Source: Sediminibacterium sp. (GTDB lineage: Bacteria > Bacteroidota > Bacteroidia > Chitinophagales > Chitinophagaceae). From it: a DNA stretch of 6,372 bases. The notes under the pieces were generated by a model. It worked only from the letters and a program-made list of their open reading frames with translations. It searched no databases and was not told the origin of the DNA. Positions 1-5,609 of the stretch are shown in pieces. The position numbers and the translations under genes are program-made. The stretch's first letter is position 1. Each line of letters opens with the position of its first letter. The stretch is taken from assembly GCA_017987615.1 (NCBI GenBank), contig JAGNTI010000076.1, positions 1 through 6,372 of the forward strand, given 5' to 3'.

Positions 1-695
1 ACGTAGGTGACACTTGCATAATGCGTTGCATTGTTAGCTAGAATCACAAAATCTTTTTGATTATTGCTTAAAAACTTGCTACCTGTTTTAGCTTTAATAG
101 AATCCAGTTTTCCGCTTTGTAATCCAACTTCAAAATAACCTTTTGAAACATCTCCCTTGTAGGTAAACACTTTGTTATAAATTAAATTGTTGCGGAGGTT
201 TGAGTATGTTTCTTGTATGTTATTTACACCTAATTCTTGATTTTTCATTCTTGATTGAGCTTTGATATACTCTTTAATTTTTTGAGTAATCACTTGGTTT
301 TTTATAAGTCTAAAACCTCCAGCATTTTTTAATTGATCGATAGTGCCATCTGCATATTGTAAAGTAATCTCTAAACAAAGTGCTTGTTCACTTAATATAT
401 AGGCGCTGTCAGCATATTTTTCTATCCAATCATCTTTGTATACAAGATTGGAAAAGTCAATTAATTTGTCGAAAAACATCTGCATATTCGCTGCTTTAAT
501 GGTTATATCTGCCGAGTCGATTTTTAAATCTGACACCAAACTAACCAAGTAGTCATGTTCTTTGTGGCGCTCTGTTCTATATTCTAAATAAGATTCTGCT
601 AGAAAGCCTGCAAATACTGCACAAAAAAGCATTAAAAATTCGGTAACGTATTCTTTCCAATTTTTTGGCTTATGACTGTGGTGATGTACTTCCAT
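1..695 (-). CDS. His-rich N-terminus single-pass membrane protein, array copy 3 (partial, 3' end off the left edge)
   Basis: This open frame starts at ATG 695-693 and runs off the left edge with no stop, giving 231 complete codons. It reads MEVHHHSHKPKNWKEYVTEF, then a hydrophobic stretch at about residues 17-34 (LMLFCAVFAGFLAE) and a long polar, mainly helical region. Residues 121-129 read LKNAGGFRL and are followed by IKNQVITQKIKEYI, closely matching the paralog at 1512-2267. Lysines before the membrane segment suggest N-inside, C-outside topology with an uncleaved anchor. The start is supported by its exact match to the other two copies and by a 9-nt gap to the upstream stop at 705. It is the last gene seen in the three-gene minus-strand set. 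I recognise a widespread uncharacterised Bacteroidota type, similar in layout to DUF6090 proteins, but not a function. The coding call is very sure; the role is unknown. Confidence 0.9.
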   Translation of the reverse strand, partial: MEVHHHSHKPKNWKEYVTEFLMLFCAVFAGFLAESYLEYRTERHKEHDYLVSLVSDLKIDSADITIKAANMQMFFDKLIDFSNLVYKDDWIEKYADSAYILSEQALCLEITLQYADGTIDQLKNAGGFRLIKNQVITQKIKEYIKAQSRMKNQELGVNNIQETYSNLRNNLIYNKVFTYKGDVSKGYFEVGLQSGKLDSIKAKTGSKFLSNNQKDFVILANNATHYASVTY

Positions 696-699
696 TATT
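624..699 (-). repeat. 76-bp near-perfect direct repeat, copy A (5' end of array copy 3)
   Basis: Covers the first 72 coding bases of array copy 3 plus 4 bases upstream of its ATG. It matches 1425-1500 at 74 of 76 positions with an offset of 801 bases. The two differences (645 and 647) fall in a single codon, Val GTT here and Ile ATC in the other copy. Identity stops abruptly on both sides. Confidence 0.9.
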
Positions 700-704
700 T
701 ATTT

Positions 705-1496
705 TTAGTGTTGATATTTAGGCTCTATCAATTTTAATAATGCTGCTCCTTGATCCCTTAGTTCCATTTGAAATCTTAATCCCACCCAAATCTTTTCTTC
801 TCTAGCATACCATATCTTACCTAATGTTTTCATTTGTTCGGGTGTTAATTTTGTAGTTTCTATCTCTTTTTTTATTTCAGATGCGTATATTTTATAATTT
901 TTATATCGCCCAGGATGAAATAAAGTATCATGCTTAGTTACTTTTTCTAAATAATCATCATTCTTGTATTTAAAAAAAGATAATGGTAAAATTTTTGCAA
1001 GTGCAGGCCTGAACTCTGTTATGTAATGGTTTGTTTCATTTTCCATCGATCTTATCTCAACCAAATCAGCGTTTTCTTCATATTTTAAAATGGCCTCTAA
1101 TATTTTTTTATCCTGAATGTACCTTAGCGCGCCAGTGCTTTTCATTTGCTCAAAAATTGTTTTTTTATTGACAAAACGATACATCCATAAGTCAAGTGTA
1201 TTAGATAAGTCAATTAAATTTATTGGCTCATTACCAAAGCCATGCTTAAATGTTAATGTCTCATAATAATCAGACATTCTCTTATTATTTTCAATTAAAG
1301 AATCTAAATGCTTTTGATTTTCTTTTACATCCATAATAAATGCATGCATTAGCTCTTCAGACCGTTCATTTTCAATGTGTTTTTCTCTAATATTTTCTGC
1401 AATAAATCCCATGCTTACAGCTGCAAAAAGCATTAAAAATTCGGTGATGTATTCTTTCCAATTTTTTGGCTTATGACTGTGGTGATGTACTTCCAT
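705..1496 (-). CDS. His-rich N-terminus single-pass membrane protein, array copy 2
   Basis: A complete 263-residue paralog of its two neighbours. It shares MEVHHHSHKPKNWKEY and one hydrophobic segment at about residues 17-33 (LMLFAAVSMGFIAE). A charged, coiled-coil-like stretch follows (about 35-80). The family motif region here reads EQMKSTGALRYI (116-127), so the NAGG core of the other copies is replaced by STGA. The C-terminal 130 residues (rich in K, E and aromatics) show little resemblance to the other copies, so only the anchor and motif are conserved. It begins 15 nt after the stop of copy 1 and ends 9 nt before the start of copy 3, so the three are probably co-transcribed. No Shine-Dalgarno sequence is visible. 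Its first 72 coding bases are nearly identical to those of copy 3. Function is unknown; an envelope-anchored sensor or scaffold role is only a guess. Confidence 0.93.
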   Translation of the reverse strand: MEVHHHSHKPKNWKEYITEFLMLFAAVSMGFIAENIREKHIENERSEELMHAFIMDVKENQKHLDSLIENNKRMSDYYETLTFKHGFGNEPINLIDLSNTLDLWMYRFVNKKTIFEQMKSTGALRYIQDKKILEAILKYEENADLVEIRSMENETNHYITEFRPALAKILPLSFFKYKNDDYLEKVTKHDTLFHPGRYKNYKIYASEIKKEIETTKLTPEQMKTLGKIWYAREEKIWVGLRFQMELRDQGAALLKLIEPKYQH

Positions 1497-1500
1497 TATT
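1425..1500 (-). repeat. 76-bp near-perfect direct repeat, copy B (5' end of array copy 2)
   Basis: Partner of the repeat at 624-699, in the same orientation and in the same position relative to the start codon. The corresponding part of array copy 1 (about 2192-2270) encodes a similar protein but differs at many synonymous sites, so protein-level selection alone does not account for the match between A and B. Confidence 0.9.
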
Positions 1501-1511
1501 ATATACTTTAA

Positions 1512-2267
1512 TTAAAATATTGCAACATTTACTTCTGTCTTCTCTTCTAGCTTGTATTCTTTTTTAAGTAACTCAAGCAATTCTATCGCTCTTTTGTAAT
1601 GCCTGTCTACACTTGGTAGTAGCACATTTTTCATTGAATTATTGATATGGTTTAATCTGTTTGAATATTCAATTAAAACAAAATCATCTTTGGTCATGAG
1701 TTGTGCATCATCAGCTACTATTCCTTTTGTAACATCGGTATAATATTTTTGATTGAAGATAGCATATGACTTTTCTCTTGCTTTAAATTTCAAATCGTCA
1801 ACAAAATTGTTATACTCTTTTAAGTTGTCTGATTTTACCCAGTAGTCAGAAATTTTATTGCTGAGTTCTTGGTTTTCAACCAAACGCATCCCGCCAGCAT
1901 TTTTTAATTGCGCAGCAGTTCGCTCACTTAAGTTATATCTTAAAGCGCCTGCGCTTTTTAAGTTTAATCTATACAAAAGCTTGATATTAGCTGGAGTCCA
2001 ATTGTTTTCAATAAGCAACATATTAGTGGTGTCTAATTTTGCCGTTTGAATAGAGTCGTATCTCACCAAGCTGTTTAAGATTGTGGTATCTTTTCTTAAG
2101 TCTTCATAAAGACTTTGCATGTATTGTTTTTCTCTATTTCCTTCAATTAAGTGTTCGCGCTGATTTTCTGCAAAAAAGCCCAGGGTAACTGCTGCAAATA
2201 ACATGATAAACTCTGTTACGTATTCTTTCCATTTTTTGGGATGATGCGAGTGGTGATGTACCTCCAT
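1512..2267 (-). CDS. His-rich N-terminus single-pass membrane protein, array copy 1 (first gene of the set)
   Basis: A 251-residue protein, promoter-proximal in the minus-strand trio. It starts MEVHHHSHHPKKWKEYVTEF and has a membrane segment at about residues 17-33 (IMLFAAVTLGFFAE), then AENQREHLIEG, a typical post-membrane sequence of this Bacteroidota type. It carries the family motif twice: LKSAGALRY at 103-111 and LKNAGGMRL at 121-129, the second followed by VENQELSNKISDYW. The remainder is predicted mostly helical and charged, with KKEYKLEEK near the C-terminus. The start is supported by alignment with both paralogs; upstream lies a 121-bp gap shared with a divergent gene. At DNA level its 5' end is clearly more diverged than those of copies 2 and 3. 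No enzymatic motif is visible. The gene call is sure; function is unknown. Confidence 0.93.
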   Translation of the reverse strand: MEVHHHSHHPKKWKEYVTEFIMLFAAVTLGFFAENQREHLIEGNREKQYMQSLYEDLRKDTTILNSLVRYDSIQTAKLDTTNMLLIENNWTPANIKLLYRLNLKSAGALRYNLSERTAAQLKNAGGMRLVENQELSNKISDYWVKSDNLKEYNNFVDDLKFKAREKSYAIFNQKYYTDVTKGIVADDAQLMTKDDFVLIEYSNRLNHINNSMKNVLLPSVDRHYKRAIELLELLKKEYKLEEKTEVNVAIF

Positions 2268-2388
2268 AATAATTAGTTATATGGTTGAAAATATGGCAAT
2301 GTTTGCAATTAGTTTGAGTTTTTAGTAACTTTTTAGTGAAACTTATTTTTTATAACCATGAAAACAGATATTTTAATAAATTTAAATT
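2268..2388. other. Divergent intergenic region between array copy 1 and the NTF2-like gene
   Basis: This 121-bp, very AT-rich gap must hold the start signals for the minus-strand trio and the plus-strand NTF2-like gene. For the minus strand, the best candidate is TAAGTTTC at 2345-2338 with TCTG 19 nt upstream (2368-2365). It is a 7/8 match to TAnnTTTG with a poor -33 element, so it is weak. Two direct copies of TTTTTAGT (2319-2326 and 2330-2337), 11 bp apart, overlap the plus-strand promoter candidate. No strong hairpin or riboswitch-like structure was seen. Confidence 0.6.
2302..2333 (+). promoter_or_regulatory. Candidate Bacteroidota-type promoter for the NTF2-like gene
   Basis: TTTG at 2302-2305, a 20-nt spacer, then TAACTTTT at 2326-2333. 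This resembles the phylum's -33 TTTG / -7 TAnnTTTG promoter, with 7 of 8 positions matching in the -7 box. A start near 2340 would leave a leader of about 50 nt. The region is AT-rich, so a chance match is possible. Confidence 0.38.
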
Positions 2389-2943
2389 ATGAAACAATCA
2401 TTTAAATATCTAGCAGTTGTTGCATTCATTTGTTCATGTGCAATAAACAGTTTGTATAGTCAAGTTAGTACAGCACAGGCGCCTAATACGTTAAATGGTA
2501 AGTATAGTAAAGATGTAAGTTCTGAAAGTGCCATTATAACTGCGTTATATGAAGTAATATCTGGCGAATCAGGTGAGGCTCGTGACTGGGATAGATTTAA
2601 GAACTTATTTGTTAAAGATGGTTTATTAATTCCTACTACTAAAGCTGCAACGGGCGTGTTTGGCTACAGAACCATGACGCCTGATGATTATATAACCATG
2701 TTTAGTACACGTATCAAAACTGGTTTTTTTGAAAAAGAATTAAAACATGAATTGGTATCTTATGGAACCATTGCGCATGTATTTAGTACTTATGAAACAC
2801 GTGAAACAAAAAATGGGCCTGTCACCAATAGAGGCATTAATAGTATTCAACTGTTTTTTGATCAAAACAGGTACTATATCGTTAATGTACTTTGGTGTGC
2901 AGAGAGCATGGGTTTTACCTTACCCGCTGCTCGTTTGCAATAG
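2389..2943 (+). CDS. Secreted NTF2-like (SnoaL/DUF4440-type) family protein
   Basis: A 184-residue exported protein. Residues 1-24 form a signal peptide: MKQSFK, a hydrophobic core (YLAVVAFICSCAI), then SLYSQ, a likely cleavage site before or near Gln25. ICSC at 14-17 is a marginal lipobox, so a lipoprotein with Cys17 at its N-terminus is an alternative. Residues about 47-175 look like a cone-shaped NTF2/SnoaL domain: helix SAIITALYEVISG, then ARDWDRFKNLFVKDG (64-78), the central MTPDDYITMF helix (96-105), and C-terminal strands with INSIQLFFDQNRYYIVNVLW (150-169). This domain occurs in small hydrolases, isomerases and ligand-binding proteins, and the substrate cannot be read from sequence. 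There is no Shine-Dalgarno sequence. The gene stands alone on this strand and converges tail to tail with the hydrolase gene. A periplasmic location is inferred. Confidence 0.87.
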   Translation: MKQSFKYLAVVAFICSCAINSLYSQVSTAQAPNTLNGKYSKDVSSESAIITALYEVISGESGEARDWDRFKNLFVKDGLLIPTTKAATGVFGYRTMTPDDYITMFSTRIKTGFFEKELKHELVSYGTIAHVFSTYETRETKNGPVTNRGINSIQLFFDQNRYYIVNVLWCAESMGFTLPAARLQ

Positions 2944-2944
2944 T

Positions 2945-4840
2945 CTAATTTTTTATAAAAGGTAATTTGATTACCGAAGGATATTGTTTTGAATGGTGAA
3001 TTTTATTTTCTACAGTAATACCTTTTGATTCATCGTAGTTATTACCACCTGTGTTTAGGTTACGATCGAATCTAGGGAAATTGCTACTTGATACTTCGAT
3101 GCGAATTTTATGTCCTGCTGCAAAATAGTTACTGGTAACCATGGGCGTTAAATCAACCTTATATACTTTGCCTTTCTCCATAAATACTTCTTTATCGTAA
3201 CCCTCTCTGTAACGTAGGCGCTGAATGGTTTCATCTAAGTTATACGCCTTACCATCAGGGTATACATCAATTAATTTAATAGTTACATCAGTATCTGGTC
3301 CTGTAGAAGAAACAAAAAGGGTAGACTCTATAAAGCCCGTAATTTCAACACCCTCTTTTAATTCATCAGAAGTATACACCAAAATATCATTTCTTAATTC
3401 CATTTGTGATTGATCAAAGCTGCCGCCTTGAACTGCATTACCAGTGCAGCAAACATTGCCACCATATGAACTTACTGGATTCATTGGATCATAGGTAAAT
3501 GCGTCAGGCATGTCTTTATTAGGTACTGTTAGTGTTAAAGCGCCATCACCATTTCGGGTATTGGCCTTACCTGCACTTGATAAATAAAAACTTTTTATGT
3601 CGGTGTTAGGTAATGGAAAGCTTTCTGCTTGTTGCCATTTGTTTGCACCCATTGTGTAGTAACGAACGCGTGGCTGCGTGGTTTTAAAATTATTTTGAGC
3701 ACCTTTTAATAGCATATCAAACCAACCCCAGGTTAATTCATCATAGTTTAATCGGGCATCGCCTACACTTCTTTCACCAACAATGGTGTTTTCTGTAGCA
3801 CGCTTATATGAACAATGTAAAACCGGTGCAATAACTAGGTATTGATTATCGGCTACTGTTTTTGATTTAGCCGCATTTCTTACATGATTGAAGAGTGCAA
3901 TATTGGGTGCCGATGATACATCGTACCAACTCACAAACCAATAAGCAGGAACTTCTAAAGGCATATTTTCGTGATAGAGTCCACCATTAAACCAAGCTGG
4001 ATCGTTGGGTTTTCTTACGGCCATTTTTTCGTAAATGCCATTTGCACCTTGCGCATTTTTGATGATATCTACAACAGGTAAATGTTTTAATCCTTGTGCC
4101 CAATCTACTTTTGGCATTTCAGGCGCCATGTCATAAAACTTTTGAATCCTTTGTAAATCTTTTTGTTGAATACCTGCTGGAAGCCTTGGTGCCATTAGAT
4201 CGTGCTGGGTGCCATAAAGCCAAGGAGTAAATAACATTTGTTGTGCACCACCTCTATACCAGTTCCCCTGCTCCATAAATTTACCTACTTTACCCACGCC
4301 TGCACCAAAACCTTGTGCCACCATTGCAGCTAGTGCTGGATGATTTTGAGAAGCTACCGCCATCTGCCATTCTGCAGTAGAAGAACAACCAATCAAACCA
4401 ACTTTACCGTTGCTCCATGTTTGTTTACTCATCCATTCAAGCGCGTCATATCCATCGGTGATGGGTGTGCCTAAAATATCCCATTCGCCTTCAGAAAAAA
4501 ATCGACCACGCTCGTTTTGAACAACGTACACATAACCTCTACTCACTGCTTGGTATGCGTCTTCTAAAGTGCGGGTTGTCATTTTACCGTCCCCCCATGT
4601 ATTAAAATTATAGGGCGTTCTAGAAAAAACAATAGGGTATTTACCATCACCCTTAGGGCGGTAAATATCAGTGGCTAACCTAATACCATCACGCATGGGC
4701 ATCATTACTTTTTGATCAATCACTGCAATCGAATCTAGTTTTCTATAAATGCTAGCAGTGTCCTGCGCAGAAGTAGTTGTAGAAATTGCATTAAAGGCAA
4801 AGAGGCCAATGGCGAGTAGTAATGTTTTATTGAAGCGCAT
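2945..4840 (-). CDS. Secreted CocE/NonD-family alpha/beta hydrolase (S15 / alpha-amino-acid ester hydrolase-like)
   Basis: A 631-residue serine hydrolase that probably cleaves an ester or amide (acyl ester, amino-acid ester or Xaa-Pro-type substrate) outside the cytoplasm. Residues 1-25 are a signal peptide ending SAQ. The alpha/beta-hydrolase domain begins at [18 protein letters not shown] (45-62), the usual family opening. Likely catalytic residues are Ser153 in [12 protein letters not shown], Asp307 in SWYDVSS and His342 in APVLHC, in the order and spacing expected. From about residue 370 comes the XPD C-terminal jelly-roll domain (PF08530 type), with GGNVCC (460-465), [12 protein letters not shown] and the hallmark [15 protein letters not shown] (585-599). 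Length is normal for the family. Oddly, the nucleophile elbow lacks the usual Tyr after Ser (GxSYxG). The start is chosen because it gives a proper signal peptide. It is monocistronic as far as seen. Substrate is unknown. Confidence 0.93.
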   Translation of the reverse strand: MRFNKTLLLAIGLFAFNAISTTTSAQDTASIYRKLDSIAVIDQKVMMPMRDGIRLATDIYRPKGDGKYPIVFSRTPYNFNTWGDGKMTTRTLEDAYQAVSRGYVYVVQNERGRFFSEGEWDILGTPITDGYDALEWMSKQTWSNGKVGLIGCSSTAEWQMAVASQNHPALAAMVAQGFGAGVGKVGKFMEQGNWYRGGAQQMLFTPWLYGTQHDLMAPRLPAGIQQKDLQRIQKFYDMAPEMPKVDWAQGLKHLPVVDIIKNAQGANGIYEKMAVRKPNDPAWFNGGLYHENMPLEVPAYWFVSWYDVSSAPNIALFNHVRNAAKSKTVADNQYLVIAPVLHCSYKRATENTIVGERSVGDARLNYDELTWGWFDMLLKGAQNNFKTTQPRVRYYTMGANKWQQAESFPLPNTDIKSFYLSSAGKANTRNGDGALTLTVPNKDMPDAFTYDPMNPVSSYGGNVCCTGNAVQGGSFDQSQMELRNDILVYTSDELKEGVEITGFIESTLFVSSTGPDTDVTIKLIDVYPDGKAYNLDETIQRLRYREGYDKEVFMEKGKVYKVDLTPMVTSNYFAAGHKIRIEVSSSNFPRFDRNLNTGGNNYDESKGITVENKIHHSKQYPSVIKLPFIKN

Positions 4841-4952
4841 GATATTTGTTTTTATCCTTAAATATACGATTCTAGTATTATAAAATTGCTAGATAATTAT
4901 ACTTGATTGATTCCTTAGTAGTTATATTTACTAAACAAGAAAATTATCATCC
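4841..4952. other. Divergent intergenic region between the hydrolase and the pterin dehydratase operon
   Basis: This 112-bp AT-rich gap serves both directions. Toward the hydrolase, TATATTTA (4866-4859) resembles a -7 box but has no convincing TTG upstream. An AAGGA (4859-4855) sits about 14 nt before the hydrolase ATG, rather far for a ribosome binding site. Toward the right, a better promoter candidate is listed separately. No other structure stood out. Confidence 0.55.
4903..4930 (+). promoter_or_regulatory. Candidate Bacteroidota-type promoter for the dehydratase-DUF2177-DUF1295 operon
   Basis: TTG at 4903-4905, 17-nt spacer, then TATATTTA at 4923-4930 (7/8 to TAnnTTTG). Transcription would start near 4937, leaving a leader of about 16 nt before the ATG at 4953. 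The -7 box overlaps a 6-bp inverted repeat, TTAGTA (4915-4920) and TACTAA (4929-4934), that could be an operator or chance. Confidence 0.42.
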
Positions 4953-5189
4953 ATGTGGCAAGAAACAAACAATCAACTAAAATGCAGTTTTAAGTTTAAG
5001 AATTTTATAGATGCTTTTGCATTTATGACAAAAGTGGCTTTTGCGGCTGAAAAACTTAGCCATCATCCCAACTGGAGTAATGTGTACAATCAAGTGGACA
5101 TTGTTTTAACTACGCATGATGCTGGTAATACGGTTACCGAAAAAGATTGGCAACTTGCCAAAAAAATTGATGAAATTTATGGTAACTAA
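4953..5189 (+). CDS. 4a-hydroxytetrahydrobiopterin dehydratase (pterin-4-alpha-carbinolamine dehydratase)
   Basis: A 78-residue cytoplasmic enzyme predicted to dehydrate 4a-hydroxy-tetrahydrobiopterin to the quinonoid dihydropterin, recycling the cofactor of aromatic amino acid hydroxylases (EC 4.2.1.96; PhhB/PCBD/DCoH family). The family signature is complete: Glu33-x3-His37-His38-Pro39-x5-Tyr45-x9-His55-x9-Asp65. His37, His38 and His55 have the same spacing as the three active-site histidines of mammalian PCD (61, 62, 79). The opening MWQETNNQLKCSFKFKNF aligns with the family's W-x-n-L-x-F-x-F-x-F segment, so this is the short form lacking the extra N-terminal helix of longer members. It lies first in a plus-strand operon with the next gene 11 nt downstream. 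No hydroxylase gene is in view, so its partner is unknown. Function by family is very likely. Confidence 0.95.
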   Translation: MWQETNNQLKCSFKFKNFIDAFAFMTKVAFAAEKLSHHPNWSNVYNQVDIVLTTHDAGNTVTEKDWQLAKKIDEIYGN

Positions 5190-5200
5190 AATACTTTTTT

Positions 5201-5608
5201 ATGCCCCTCTCTAAACTACTCCTTAGCTATATACTCACGTTTGTTGTTTTTTTTATAATTGACATGACCTGGCTAGGATTTATAGCAAAGGATCTTTACC
5301 GAAAACACCTTGGTGGATTTTTATCGGATCAAGTAAACTGGACGGCTGCATTTATTTTCTACTTCCTATTTATAGTAGGTGTTTTTATATTCACCATAAT
5401 GCCAGCCGTAGAAAAAAATTCATTGACATCCGCTATAACACTGGGTGCACTATTTGGCTTTTTCACCTATGCTACTTATGATTTAACCAATTTGGCAACT
5501 TTAAAAGGTTGGCCGTTAAGTATTGTGTTTATTGATATTATTTGGGGCACCGTTTTAACTGCAATTGTGAGTACAGCTGGTTTTTATATTGTAAAATATT
5601 TTCAATAA
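5201..5608 (+). CDS. DUF2177 family integral membrane protein
   Basis: A 135-residue protein with four predicted membrane helices (about residues 7-29, 48-69, 76-95 and 108-130). It carries the DUF2177 (PF09945) hallmarks: Asp21-x-x-WLG in the first helix, FYFLFIVGVFIF (53-64), YATYDLTNLATLKGWP (90-105) and Asp112-x-x-WGT in the last helix. The conserved Asp, Tyr and Trp residues inside the membrane suggest an enzymatic or ligand-handling role, but none is established that I know of. It begins 11 nt after the dehydratase stop and ends one base before the next ATG, so the three genes are surely one operon. It is full length for the family. Families of this kind often sit beside cyclopropane-fatty-acid-synthase-like and DUF1295 genes, which hints at membrane lipid modification (inference). 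Confidence 0.93.
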   Translation: MPLSKLLLSYILTFVVFFIIDMTWLGFIAKDLYRKHLGGFLSDQVNWTAAFIFYFLFIVGVFIFTIMPAVEKNSLTSAITLGALFGFFTYATYDLTNLATLKGWPLSIVFIDIIWGTVLTAIVSTAGFYIVKYFQ

Positions 5609-5609
5609 A

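Noticed and set aside
1858..2049. 63-codon plus-strand open frame
   Set aside because: It lies wholly antisense to array copy 1, whose protein aligns with two paralogs across this region; the plus-strand product resembles nothing known.
1..2267. Array of three paralogs as a transposon or phage-derived element
   Set aside because: No transposase, integrase, terminal inverted repeats or target-site duplications are visible, and base composition matches the surroundings. Tandem duplication is the simpler explanation.
2747..2965. 72-codon plus-strand open frame in another frame of the NTF2-like gene
   Set aside because: It overlaps the conserved C-terminal part of the NTF2-like domain and the tail of the hydrolase gene; the product looks like an out-of-frame shadow.
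2957..2975. Hairpin GGTAAT-TTG-ATTACC followed on the minus strand by TTTT, as a possible intrinsic terminator
   Set aside because: The stem is only 6 bp and AT-rich, and termination there would cut the hydrolase mRNA before its stop codon at 2945-2947. On the plus strand no T tract follows it.
3225..3413. 62-codon plus-strand open frame inside the hydrolase gene
   Set aside because: It is antisense to the conserved jelly-roll domain of the hydrolase and has no independent support.
4855..4859. AAGGA as a Shine-Dalgarno sequence for the hydrolase
   Set aside because: It sits about 14 nt from the ATG, too far for standard spacing, and the other genes here have no such motif.
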